Source: an uncultured Bacteroidaceae bacterium (GTDB lineage Bacteria > Bacteroidota > Bacteroidia > Bacteroidales > Bacteroidaceae). Taken from it: 64,000 nt of DNA. Made by a program: the position numbers and the translations under genes. Where the stretch lies: the NCBI GenBank assembly GCA_905235525.1, contig CAJOLW010000014.1:1-64000 (forward strand), given 5' to 3'. This document shows positions 8,502 to 16,442 of the stretch, piece after piece; within the stretch, counting starts at the first letter, position 1, and each line of letters begins with the position of its first letter. The notes under the pieces were generated by a model. It ran no database searches, was not told the DNA's origin, and saw only the letters and a list, made by a program, of their open reading frames with translations.

Positions 8502-9248
8502 TTATTTCGACGCCACTTTCAGCCTCACCCACAACCAGCGGGGCACGAGTCGCCAGAAGAAGACGAGGAGGCGGTAGCGCCAGTCGATGGTGATGATGGA
8601 ACGGTTGGTGCAGATGCCCTTGGCGATAGAGAGGGCAACTCGGTGCGGGTCGAGTTGGAGAGGGTAATGGTGCCCGTCGGCAAGGAGAGGGGTGCGGACA
8701 AAGCCTGGGCGGATGTCGTGGAGATGGATGTGATGGATGCCTCGGATGTGGCAGAGTTGAGTGAGGCATTCCATGTAGTGGTTGATGTAGCGTTTGGTGG
8801 AGGAATAGGCAGGGGCGGCACCCAACCCTCGTGTGCCGGCAATGCTGCTGATGACGGCGAGGTGGGCTTCCTGTTCTGGATGCTCCATGAAGTAGTGGAA
8901 GGCGGTATCGACCATCTGCGTGAAGCCTGTCACGTTGGTGGCTACGGTTGCCATCTCCTTTTCGATGTCGAGCATAGGGTTCTGATAGCCAATGCCGGCA
9001 CTATGAAAGTAGAGATCCATACCGCCCGTCTTGCCGATGAGGGTGAGCAGACGTTTCGGGGCATCTTCCTTTGTGATGTCGATGCACTCAGTGGCAACCA
9101 CATCGAGGTTCTTGCTCTGAATCTGTTGCAGTCGCTCTTGCCGACGCCCCGCAATGCCGACTTGCCAACCTTGTGCAGTCAGCACTTTCACCATTTCAAG
9201 CCCTATGCCAGAGGTGGCTCCGATGATGATGGCTCTTCTTGTTGTCAT
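8502..9248 (-). CDS. Short-chain dehydrogenase/reductase (SDR) family oxidoreductase
   Basis: A 248-residue Rossmann-fold enzyme. The N-terminal nucleotide motif is GATSGIGLE and the catalytic Tyr-Lys pair sits in YSSTK, preceded by the catalytic Ser in ISSIAGT. The end (about residues 222-245) is rich in Trp, Arg and aromatic residues and could be membrane-associated. The substrate cannot be deduced. The gene lies 53 nt upstream of the thioredoxin lipoprotein gene on the same strand. Confidence 0.9.
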   Translation of the reverse strand: MTTRRAIIIGATSGIGLEMVKVLTAQGWQVGIAGRRQERLQQIQSKNLDVVATECIDITKEDAPKRLLTLIGKTGGMDLYFHSAGIGYQNPMLDIEKEMATVATNVTGFTQMVDTAFHYFMEHPEQEAHLAVISSIAGTRGLGAAPAYSSTKRYINHYMECLTQLCHIRGIHHIHLHDIRPGFVRTPLLADGHHYPLQLDPHRVALSIAKGICTNRSIITIDWRYRLLVFFWRLVPRWLWVRLKVASK

Positions 9249-9285
9249 GTATTGAGCACAAGAATCTGATAATAATGGAAGGTGT

Positions 9286-10164
9286 CTATTTGATGAGTTT
9301 CTTTACTTTTTTCAGCAGTGCCTTGGAAGGTGCATCGCCTGTATAGGGAGTCAGATACCATTTGACGGTCCACGTGAGCGATTCGCCAGCCTTCAGTTCA
9401 GTGTAGGCACCTTGGCTTTCCAGTTCGATGTAACTTTTTCCTCTGTTCACATACACCTGTATTTCGGCTTCTTCTGGAGCGGGTTGTGATGCGTCAAGGT
9501 CTTGGAATTTCTTCACCATCAGCAGTCCGTTGTTGAGATAGGCGAGCCAGCCTTTGCCGTCAGCATTGATTTTGCGGTTTTGGTTGGCTTCATCTGTCTG
9601 ATACCAAGAAGCATTGAATGCCGACTGAAAAGGCATAAGGTTTGCCGGAGTGATTTGGTCTGTGGGGGCATCGAAGAAAATCATACCGTCGTTGGGCACA
9701 CGTGTGATTTCCCATGGTGCCACCTTGCGTGTTTCACCCGATTCGTTGATGATGGAGTAGGCAACTACAATCGCATTAGATTTGGCGTCCACACTGAACT
9801 CCTTGCGGATTCTGTATTTCAGTCTTGCTGACACGTTACTGGTCATTATGAGTGATGAGCCTTTTTGCTCTACCGTGTAGGGCTGCTTGTCAAATTCCTG
9901 CACGGGAGGCCAATTCCATTCCTTCTGAGGACTGGTCCAGAAGGTGCTGCCGAAACTCTCAGGGAATGTCGATTGTGAGATGACTTCCGTACCTTTATAT
10001 TGATAGGAAAGGATTTTGCCACCTCCGGCACCGTTGATGGTCATGGAAATGTCGCCAGCCTCAATGCTGTACTTGTCTTCCCCGAGATTCTTGATGACGG
10101 GTTCTGCTGCTGTGGCAAATGCCATGCAGGCAGTTGCCACTAACAATGTTGCAAACTTTTTCAT
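9286..10164 (-). CDS. Secreted DUF4380-like (galactose-mutarotase-fold) protein
   Basis: A 292-residue protein with a signal peptide (MKKFATLLVATACMAFATAA) and a beta-rich body containing NGAGGGKILSYQYKG and the aromatic block FWTSPQKEWNWPP, features shared with DUF4380 and related aldose-1-epimerase-fold proteins. The family probably binds or modifies a sugar in the periplasm, but the catalytic role is unproven. The end is Lys-rich. ATG at 10164 was chosen because it begins the signal peptide; the open frame reaches 10245. It is divergent from the esterase gene. Confidence 0.7.
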   Translation of the reverse strand: MKKFATLLVATACMAFATAAEPVIKNLGEDKYSIEAGDISMTINGAGGGKILSYQYKGTEVISQSTFPESFGSTFWTSPQKEWNWPPVQEFDKQPYTVEQKGSSLIMTSNVSARLKYRIRKEFSVDAKSNAIVVAYSIINESGETRKVAPWEITRVPNDGMIFFDAPTDQITPANLMPFQSAFNASWYQTDEANQNRKINADGKGWLAYLNNGLLMVKKFQDLDASQPAPEEAEIQVYVNRGKSYIELESQGAYTELKAGESLTWTVKWYLTPYTGDAPSKALLKKVKKLIK

Positions 10165-10296
10165 AAATGGTTTGATTCTTTTGTTTGGAAATGGTTGGAT
10201 TGTTATTTGGGTTGCGAATATCGCAAAAAAACGTGTATTGGACAAATAAAATCATTTATTTGTAAAAAAAATGATGTTTGTTTGAGATATTCTTCC

Positions 10297-10304
10297 TAAC
10301 TTTG
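10297..10304 (+). promoter_or_regulatory. -7 box (TAACTTTG) for the esterase gene
   Basis: TAACTTTG, 71 nt before the ATG at 10375, implies a leader of about 65 nt. Confidence 0.6.
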
Positions 10305-10374
10305 CCCTCGAATGTTACTATCTAAAATTATTATATCTATTCTTATTTTTACAACCTAATCAATTTTTTTGAAC

Positions 10375-11895
10375 ATGAAAAAACTTCTTTTAGGTCTGTC
10401 GCTATTGCTTGCATGCGTAGCAGGAAAAGCGCAGAAGAATCCAGTGCTGACCATTGAAGGTGGTCAGGTTCAGGGTGTGTTGGCTGACGATCATCCTGAT
10501 GTGTACGTGTATCGTGGTATTCCTTACGCTGCACCTCCTATCAGAGAAAACCGTTGGAAAGCCCCACAGCCTGTTTTGCCATGGAAGGGTGTGAAGATTT
10601 GTGACACCTTTGGCCGTCCAAGTTATCAGGCTATTCAGTACCCTGGTGGTTATTACACAGAATGGGGTTATGGTAAGGAAGCTGCCTTCAGCGAGGACTG
10701 TCTGTATCTGAACGTATGGACAAAGGCTCCAGGCAATGCCAGCAAGAAACTCCCTGTTGCTTTGTGGATTCATGGTGGTGGCTATCGCGAGGGTTTCGGT
10801 TCTGAGCCAGAGTTCGATGGTCAGGAATGGGGTGCTAAAGACGTGGTGCTCGTTTCTATCAACTATCGTCTTGGCATCTTCGGATTCCTCACTCACCCTG
10901 CTCTTGCAGAGGAAAGTCCCAACAAGGTATCTGGCAACTATGGTATCCTTGACCAGATTGAGGCTTTGAAGTGGATTAAGAAGAACATCGCTCAGTTTGG
11001 TGGTGACCCCAACAATGTGACCATCTTCGGACAGAGTGCAGGTGGTGGCAGTGTACGCACGCTCTGCGAATCTCCATTGGCTCGCGGTTTGTTCCACAAG
11101 GCAGTTATCATGAGTGCTCAAGGACTTAGCATCCCAAATCCTAACGGTGGTGGCATGATGGGTGCCCGTTACAGCGGTGGTTCCATTGAAGATGCAGCCA
11201 ACAACGCCAAGAAGATGTTTGACTGGGCTGGTCTAACCGACTTGCAGAAGATGCGTCAGGCATCTACAGAGACAGTCTTTGCCCTTCCGACCATCTATGG
11301 TCAGGTGAACAGCGCAGGCCAGCAGGGTGGTGGCATGATGCGCATGGGTATGGGCTACATGCCTATGATTGACGGCTATGTCAGCGTGAAGAGTTTTGAT
11401 GACGCTACTCGGGAAGGCACATTGGCTGATGTTCCCTATATGATTGGCTACACTCTCAACGATATGGGCGACATGGCTCCCAACATTGCCGAGTTCTGTA
11501 AGGTTCGTGCGCAGAAGGGTGGCAAGGCATGGGCATACGAGTTTGCACGTCCATTGCCAGATGACGGTTCACACCCAGAGGTGACTCAGCGCTTGAAAGG
11601 TGCGTTCCACTCCTCTGACCTTTGGTTTGTGTTCAAGTCGCTCAAGCACTGCTGGCGTCCTTGGACGAAGGGTGACTGGGATCTCTCCGAGAAGATGCTT
11701 ACCGCATGGACCAATTTCGCCAAGTACAGCGATCCTAACGGACCTAAGGGTGGCGAATGGGCTCCTTGTACAGAGCAGAATCCTAAGTTTATGGTGTTCA
11801 AACTCAACGACAAGGATGCTGAGGCTTCTTACTTCGGTGAGACAGAGAAAGCGCCTCAAGGTCAGGGCTTCGGCTTTGGCGGTTTTGGTCGTTAA
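10375..11895 (+). CDS. Secreted type-B carboxylesterase
   Basis: A 506-residue carboxylesterase (PF00135 type) with a signal peptide (MKKLLLGLSLLLACVAGKAQ). Visible hallmarks are YRGIPYAAPP, the oxyanion motif WIHGGGY, the nucleophile elbow GQSAGG (Ser about 221) and a C-terminal His in AFHSSDLWFVF. The acid position is unusual: where relatives carry a DEG motif this protein reads NDMGD. It ends in a Gly/Phe-rich tail (GFGFGGFGR). It probably removes ester side groups such as acetyl or feruloyl from plant glycans. ATG at 10375 is preferred to the in-frame TTG at 10369. The next gene is another secreted esterase. Confidence 0.9.
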   Translation: MKKLLLGLSLLLACVAGKAQKNPVLTIEGGQVQGVLADDHPDVYVYRGIPYAAPPIRENRWKAPQPVLPWKGVKICDTFGRPSYQAIQYPGGYYTEWGYGKEAAFSEDCLYLNVWTKAPGNASKKLPVALWIHGGGYREGFGSEPEFDGQEWGAKDVVLVSINYRLGIFGFLTHPALAEESPNKVSGNYGILDQIEALKWIKKNIAQFGGDPNNVTIFGQSAGGGSVRTLCESPLARGLFHKAVIMSAQGLSIPNPNGGGMMGARYSGGSIEDAANNAKKMFDWAGLTDLQKMRQASTETVFALPTIYGQVNSAGQQGGGMMRMGMGYMPMIDGYVSVKSFDDATREGTLADVPYMIGYTLNDMGDMAPNIAEFCKVRAQKGGKAWAYEFARPLPDDGSHPEVTQRLKGAFHSSDLWFVFKSLKHCWRPWTKGDWDLSEKMLTAWTNFAKYSDPNGPKGGEWAPCTEQNPKFMVFKLNDKDAEASYFGETEKAPQGQGFGFGGFGR

Positions 11896-11915
11896 GCCAT
11901 GAGGATTGCATGATT

Positions 11916-11957
11916 AAGATTCAAGTTGCCTTATGCACGTAAGGCAACTTGAATCTT
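11916..11957. terminator. Perfect 18-bp hairpin after the carboxylesterase gene
   Basis: 11916-11933 pairs perfectly with 11940-11957 around a 6-nt loop. The U tract after it is weak, so it may act as a partial terminator or mRNA-stabilising structure between the two esterase genes. Confidence 0.65.
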
Positions 11958-12034
11958 TAAACCTTTTGGTGTACATAATGTCAATATAGTATTATCATTA
12001 TACATTATTTATTATTAATTTTTTTACTAATCCA

Positions 12035-13267
12035 ATGAAAAAAGTTATTCTATCGTTGATGACGCTCGTAAGTTTGACAGCGTCAGCACAGTTTGGTGGT
12101 TTTGGCGGCCGTCCTCAGGGCAATCCAACAGTTCCTTCTGAAGCAGCCATTGCTGAGGACTTCAAACCAGCATTGAGCAATCAGGACAACAAACAGTATC
12201 CGATGGTGAACTCCGCACGTCAGGTACGTGCCCAGATTTCGGCACCTAATGCTACATCCGTAGGTCTTGACATTGCAGGAAAGATCTATTCCATGACTAA
12301 AGATGAAAATGGCGTGTGGACAGGTACTTCTGCTCCCCAGGATCCGGGTTTCCACTACTATCAGTTGAACATCGACGGAGCAAGTGTTCCAGATCCAGGA
12401 AGCCTCTACTACTATGGTGCAAGTCGCTGGGGTAGTGGTATCGAAGTTCCATCCGATGACCAGGATTTCTGGCAGGTGAAGAATGTGCCACAGGGTTCCA
12501 TGAGCGAGGTCTATTACTATTCAAGTTACACACAGAAGATGCGTCGTTGCTTCGTATATCTGCCCAACGAGTATTTCACCAATCCTACCAAGAAGTTCCC
12601 AGTTCTGTATCTGCAGCACGGTATGGGTGAAAACGAGTACAGTTGGCCATATCAGGGTCATGTTGCTTCCATTATGGACAACCTCATCGCAGAGAAGAAA
12701 GCCGTTCCATTCATCGTTGTGATGGATAACGGTCTGAACGCAAATGCCCCACGTCCAGCAGGTCAGGCTCCTCAGGGTGGTCAGGCTCCTCAAGGTGGTC
12801 AGCGTCCACAGGGTCAGCGTCCACAGGGCGGTTTCGGTGGCTTTGGTGGTGGTTTCGCTGATGGCTTCAAGAATGTGCTTTTCAATGATATCATCCCAAT
12901 GATTGAGAAGAACTACCGTGTGATTGCCGACCCAGAACATCGTGCATACTCTGGTCTCTCAATGGGTGGTATGCAGGCACGTGAAATCACACTGGCTAAT
13001 CCTGGTAAGTTCGCTTATGTAGGTTCATTCAGCAGTGGTGCATGGAGTGTTGACCAGGTGAAGAATTCTGAAGGTTTCACTCAGAAGACCAAGTTGCTCT
13101 TCATGAGCGGTGGTGGCAAGGAGAATATGGGTTGTGTTGAGGCTGCCAAGAACATTAAGGAACAACTCGGTATGAATGCTGTTGGTTATGAGTCAGAAGG
13201 CACAGCACATGAGTTCCACACTTGGCGTCGTAGTCTCCATGAGTTCGCTCAGTTGCTTTTCAAATAA
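12035..13267 (+). CDS. Secreted CE1-like esterase with N-terminal E-set domain
   Basis: A 410-residue protein with a signal peptide (MKKVILSLMTLVSLTASAQ). It has an early-set Ig-like domain (about 65-150), as in Bacteroidota feruloyl/acetyl xylan esterases, then an alpha/beta hydrolase of the esterase D/CE1 type: FPVLYLQHGMGENE, nucleophile GLSMGG (Ser about 309) and the C-terminal histidine region GTAHEFHTW. A Gln/Gly/Pro low-complexity insert (QAPQGG and RPQGQ units, about 243-275) interrupts the hydrolase domain, and the mature N-terminus is FGGFGGRPQG. It probably works with the preceding carboxylesterase on decorated hemicellulose. Confidence 0.87.
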   Translation: MKKVILSLMTLVSLTASAQFGGFGGRPQGNPTVPSEAAIAEDFKPALSNQDNKQYPMVNSARQVRAQISAPNATSVGLDIAGKIYSMTKDENGVWTGTSAPQDPGFHYYQLNIDGASVPDPGSLYYYGASRWGSGIEVPSDDQDFWQVKNVPQGSMSEVYYYSSYTQKMRRCFVYLPNEYFTNPTKKFPVLYLQHGMGENEYSWPYQGHVASIMDNLIAEKKAVPFIVVMDNGLNANAPRPAGQAPQGGQAPQGGQRPQGQRPQGGFGGFGGGFADGFKNVLFNDIIPMIEKNYRVIADPEHRAYSGLSMGGMQAREITLANPGKFAYVGSFSSGAWSVDQVKNSEGFTQKTKLLFMSGGGKENMGCVEAAKNIKEQLGMNAVGYESEGTAHEFHTWRRSLHEFAQLLFK

Positions 13268-13302
13268 GAAGTGACAATTTACTCCAGATATCAATAAAAA
13301 GG

Positions 13303-13343
13303 GCAGATTGCAAATGACCGTTAAATGCGGATTTGCAATCTGC
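13303..13343 (+). terminator. Intrinsic terminator after the CE1-like esterase gene
   Basis: A 13-bp perfect stem (13303-13315 with 13331-13343) is followed directly by seven T residues. Confidence 0.85.
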
Positions 13344-13388
13344 TTTTTTATGCTTTAAAATCAAGAATGTCTTCCCCCTACAATTGGC

Positions 13389-13640
13389 TTACAGCATTTC
13401 CTCCAGTATGTTTACGGCATGTGTGATGTCCTTTTGAAACTGTTTATGGTCTCTCAGGAAATCCTTCCGGCCATCCGATATAAGTCCATACAATTCGGGG
13501 TTCATGCTATCCACATACGACTCAATTGCATACTCGATGTCATCTCGCTGCCAATCCAACGTGGAGTGTGTGTATATCCGTTCCTTCTGATGGAAGAAAC
13601 TGTATGCCGTTTCAATGCAGTCCTTCGTTACCATGTTCAT
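13389..13640 (-). CDS. Hypothetical 83-residue helical protein coupled to DUF4250 gene
   Basis: A small, mainly helical and charged protein (YSFFHQKERIYTHSTLDWQ near the N-terminus, ending ILEEML). I do not recognise a family. Its start ATG overlaps the stop of the DUF4250 gene (TAATG), so the two are very likely translated together. It has no signal peptide or membrane segment. Confidence 0.65.
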   Translation of the reverse strand: MNMVTKDCIETAYSFFHQKERIYTHSTLDWQRDDIEYAIESYVDSMNPELYGLISDGRKDFLRDHKQFQKDITHAVNILEEML

Positions 13641-13840
13641 TATTCATTATAGCCAGCAGGACGCATCTGTTTCTGTTCCTCGCTATACACATAACCATGT
13701 TTCAGCAGTTCTGCCTTCACCTCGTCGGGTTCGCGGTCAAAACTGTGGCACAGTTCCTCCAACGAATCAAATTCTTCATCTCTCAGCAGCATGTTGATGC
13801 TCGACACCAACATGAACGGGTCTTTCGGTAATCTTTCCAT
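13640..13840 (-). CDS. DUF4250 domain protein
   Basis: A 66-residue protein starting MERLPKDPFMLVSSINMLLR. The LPKDPFML motif, the SLEELC block and the final GYVYSEEQKQ are characteristic of DUF4250, a short cytoplasmic domain of unknown function. ATG at 13840 is chosen over 13867 because the family motif begins there. The promoter -7 box is at 13890-13897. Confidence 0.85.
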   Translation of the reverse strand: MERLPKDPFMLVSSINMLLRDEEFDSLEELCHSFDREPDEVKAELLKHGYVYSEEQKQMRPAGYNE

Positions 13841-13889
13841 TTTTCTTCTTTTTAGAAACGTTAGCAATCGTTCCTTCCTAATTTCGTTG

Positions 13890-13897
13890 CAAAATTA
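13890..13897 (-). promoter_or_regulatory. -7 box (TAATTTTG) for the DUF4250 operon
   Basis: TAATTTTG on the minus strand, 50 nt before the DUF4250 start codon. Confidence 0.5.
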
Positions 13898-13952
13898 CGT
13901 CTTTTTTTCACAAGTTTATCTTGCCATTATGGGAAAATCAATGTTTTCTTTG

Positions 13953-13960
13953 TAACTTTG
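13953..13960 (+). promoter_or_regulatory. -7 box (TAACTTTG) before the lipoprotein remnant and Nudix gene
   Basis: TAACTTTG, 24 nt before the ATG at 13984. It may now mainly drive the Nudix and HAD genes downstream. Confidence 0.55.
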
Positions 13961-13983
13961 CACTCTAAAATGAAAAAGAAGCA

Positions 13984-14142
13984 ATGAGAAAGTATTTCTT
14001 ATGGATGCTGGCCTCCATCTTGAGTTGCGGTCTTGCGATTACTTCCTGTTCGGAAGATGATGGTTCTGGTATTCGGACAGATGAGGTAGAGGTGCAATTG
14101 CAAAAGATGACCCTGTGCGAGAAAGTGTACGCCGTATCCTGA
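13984..14142 (+). pseudogene. Truncated lipoprotein (52 residues), probable gene remnant
   Basis: The frame MRKYFLWMLASILSCGLAI runs into a lipobox (ITSC), then Ser/Glu/Asp/Gly linker residues, and stops after 52 residues at VYAVS. It looks like the N-terminus of a larger lipoprotein whose body has been lost. A promoter precedes it, and sequence between its stop and the Nudix gene has no open continuation beyond short frames. It could also be a genuine tiny lipoprotein. Confidence 0.5.
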
Positions 14143-14246
14143 AACTGAAGGGAGTTGGCTGGTAAACGTGAATGAGAGGAAGCGTGTAAAGAATGAATCG
14201 TTTGTCTTTCTTCGGTTGTGTGGTGGGTTGTGTGATGCAACTGGTG

Positions 14247-14267
14247 GGGTGCTCGATGGGAGCACCC
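14247..14267 (+). promoter_or_regulatory. GC-rich hairpin in the Nudix leader
   Basis: GGGTGCTC (14247-14254) pairs with GAGCACCC (14260-14267) around a 5-nt loop. It lies 43 nt before the preferred Nudix start and is not followed by a T run. Confidence 0.4.
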
Positions 14268-14309
14268 TCGCATGTTGTGGTTGAGGAAGATAGTGTACAT
14301 CAAAAGAAA

Positions 14310-14840
14310 ATGGAAGAATACAAATATCATTATAAGTATCCGCATCCGAGTGTGACAACGGATAACGTGATTTTCGGGTTTGACGGCAGCACGGTGAAGG
14401 TGCTGCTGATTGAACGTAGTGGCGAACCTTACAAGGGCTGTTGGGCGTTCCCTGGCGGCTTTTTAGAGATGGATGAGTCGGCAGATGAAGGGGCAAAACG
14501 TGAACTGATGGAGGAGACTGGGTTGGCGACGCCGTTTGTGAAGCAGTTCCATACGTTTTCTGCTCCAGACAGAGATCCGCGTGAACGGGTGTTGACGATT
14601 GCCTACTACTCATTAGTACATACGAGTGAGGTCAAAGGGATGGATGATGCTGCTCGGGCGGAATGGTTCTCGTTGGATGATGTACCGAAACTGGCATTTG
14701 ACCATGCAGAGATTTTGCGTATGGCAAGGGAAGAACTGAACAAAGACTTCCGATTGGGAGGGAAGGACTTGGAGAGTTTGACGGAAGATTTTACAAAAGA
14801 GGAACTGTTGAAGATTGAGAAAGCGATTCAATCAAAATAA
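14310..14840 (+). CDS. Nudix hydrolase (COG1051-like)
   Basis: A 176-residue protein with a complete Nudix box: PGGFLEMDESADEGAKREL followed by MEETGL, the GX5EX7REUXEEXGU pattern. The N-terminus KYPHPSVTTDNVIFGFDG and the ERSGEPYKGCWAFPGG segment are as in ADP-ribose or NrtR-type Nudix domains. It probably cleaves a nucleoside diphosphate derivative. The frame is open to ATG 14193, whose extra 39 residues mimic a lipoprotein signal, but the family homology starts near 14310. The HAD gene follows after 16 nt. Confidence 0.88.
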   Translation: MEEYKYHYKYPHPSVTTDNVIFGFDGSTVKVLLIERSGEPYKGCWAFPGGFLEMDESADEGAKRELMEETGLATPFVKQFHTFSAPDRDPRERVLTIAYYSLVHTSEVKGMDDAARAEWFSLDDVPKLAFDHAEILRMAREELNKDFRLGGKDLESLTEDFTKEELLKIEKAIQSK

Positions 14841-14856
14841 AAAGAGGTGAAAAGAG

Positions 14857-15618
14857 ATGGATAAGAAGTTGGTGAAACAAGCGGTTGAGGGGTATTTACA
14901 GAAAACAGGATATGGGCAGATGTCCTTGAATGCCGCCATGTTTGACATGGATGGTGTTTTGTTTGACTCCATGAAAAATCATGCGAAGAGTTGGCATCAG
15001 ACAATGGCGCATTTTGGTTTGGATTTGCCAGAATGGGAGGCATACATGCATGAGGGACGCACGGGTGCTGGCACTATCAATATTGTTTCTATGCGTGAGC
15101 GCGGCCATGAGGCAACCGAAGAAGAAATTGAGCGAATCTATCGTTATAAAAGCGATTTGTTCAATCAATGTCCTAAGGCTGAGCGGATGCTTGGTGCGTA
15201 TGAGTTGCTTGTGAAGGTGAAGGCGAGTGGGGTGGTGCCGATGGTTGTGACGGGTAGTGGCCAGAAAACGCTGTTGGAAAGATTGAACAGGAACTTTCCC
15301 AATATCTTTCAAGAAGAACTGATGGTGACGGCTTTTGATGTAAAATATGGGAAACCCAATCCAGAGCCTTATTTGATGGGGATGGAGAAATTTAATAAGG
15401 TTTTTACATCCGCACAAGTTTCTCCAAATAATTTCATTGTTGTGGAAAATGCGCCTCTTGGGGTACAAGCAGGTGTGGCGGCTGGAGTGTTCACCATTGC
15501 TGTAAACACGGGGCCACTACCTGACGATGCATTGTTGAGTCAGGGGGCAAATCTGCTATTCCACTCGATGCAGGAGTTTTGTGACGAGTGGCAAATAGTC
15601 TTTAGTTATTTAGCATAA
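14857..15618 (+). CDS. HAD-superfamily phosphatase/phosphoglucomutase-like protein
   Basis: A 253-residue HAD hydrolase with motif I FDMDGVLFDS, motif II VVTGSG, the Lys in KYGKPNPEP and motif IV VVENAPLGVQAG. The helical cap after motif I places it with beta-phosphoglucomutase-like HAD proteins. The substrate is unknown. It is co-oriented with and close to the Nudix gene, which suggests a shared transcript, and overlaps the convergent pgeF by 17 nt at the 3' end. Confidence 0.88.
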   Translation: MDKKLVKQAVEGYLQKTGYGQMSLNAAMFDMDGVLFDSMKNHAKSWHQTMAHFGLDLPEWEAYMHEGRTGAGTINIVSMRERGHEATEEEIERIYRYKSDLFNQCPKAERMLGAYELLVKVKASGVVPMVVTGSGQKTLLERLNRNFPNIFQEELMVTAFDVKYGKPNPEPYLMGMEKFNKVFTSAQVSPNNFIVVENAPLGVQAGVAAGVFTIAVNTGPLPDDALLSQGANLLFHSMQEFCDEWQIVFSYLA

Positions 15619-16330
15619 TACCGTTGATGATTCTGCCATCAATGTGGCGACGAGCAGAGAAGAAACGGTCATAGTTAGTATAGGTGTCAATGCCTGAAAC
15701 GTGGATGTTTTGGGGATTGACACCTTTTTCGATGAGTTGTAAGCGGTTACATTCCCAGAGGTCAATGTGCCAACGGAAACCCTCTCCAACTTCCTCAAGG
15801 GGGAGAGAACCATGCGGATTGTTGGGGTGCATGAGAGGGTATTTCTTGGCGAGTCTCTCCATCGGGAAACCTGCTTGGGTAAAGAGGTCATAAACTTCGT
15901 CACCCACTTCGAAACTTTCAGGACCTATGCCTGGACCAATGATGGCATGTAGATGTTCGGGAGAGGTGCCATAAGTGGAGCAAAGCACATCGATGTTGGC
16001 TTCGACGATGCGTTTCTGTGTACCTTTCCAACCTGCATGCACAGCAGAAACGACGTGAGTCGCATCGTCCCACAAGAGAACGGGGATGCAGTCGGCTGTC
16101 TTCACACAAACAAAGACGTTGGAAAGTTGGGTGGAGAGGGCATCTACTCCATCGAGTACCAATACTTGCTCAAGCGGATTCTTAGCGAGGAATTCCTCGT
16201 CGATAATGACAGTCTTGGTGCCATGCACCTGATGGTGAGGCATGAAAAGTCGTGAAACCGAGATGGAAACATCGCCATCTCGTGTGGTGGAGAAGGCGGT
16301 GATATGGGAAGGAGTTGGGTGGATCAACAT
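15602..16330 (-). CDS. pgeF: Peptidoglycan editing factor PgeF / laccase-domain protein
   Basis: A 242-residue YfiH/PgeF-family protein with the conserved blocks FVCVKTADCIPVLL, SAVHAGWKGT and IIGPGIGPESFEVG, and the C-terminal HIDLWECNR. In other bacteria this family removes wrongly incorporated amino acids from peptidoglycan precursors; purine-nucleoside activities have also been described. It is the last gene of the minus-strand run hpt-adk-obgE-pgeF and overlaps the convergent HAD gene by 17 nt. Confidence 0.9.
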   Translation of the reverse strand: MLIHPTPSHITAFSTTRDGDVSISVSRLFMPHHQVHGTKTVIIDEEFLAKNPLEQVLVLDGVDALSTQLSNVFVCVKTADCIPVLLWDDATHVVSAVHAGWKGTQKRIVEANIDVLCSTYGTSPEHLHAIIGPGIGPESFEVGDEVYDLFTQAGFPMERLAKKYPLMHPNNPHGSLPLEEVGEGFRWHIDLWECNRLQLIEKGVNPQNIHVSGIDTYTNYDRFFSARRHIDGRIINGIMLNN

Positions 16331-16442
16331 GGGAGGAATAAAAAATGCTGTACAGTTTAGAGTTTAATGTTTAGGGTTTACAGAGGGCTGATGCGGTGTT
16401 GTTAACTTGCAGCATGGTCTTAACCCTTATACTTTATAGAGT

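Noticed and set aside
8449-8769. N-terminal extension of the thioredoxin lipoprotein frame
   Set aside because: The extra 107 residues are His/Pro/Arg low complexity antisense to the SDR gene, and the lipoprotein signal begins at 8448.
14193-14309. Lipoprotein-like N-terminal extension of the Nudix protein
   Set aside because: Nudix proteins of this type are cytoplasmic, family similarity begins after 14310, and the segment contains a GC-rich hairpin typical of a leader.
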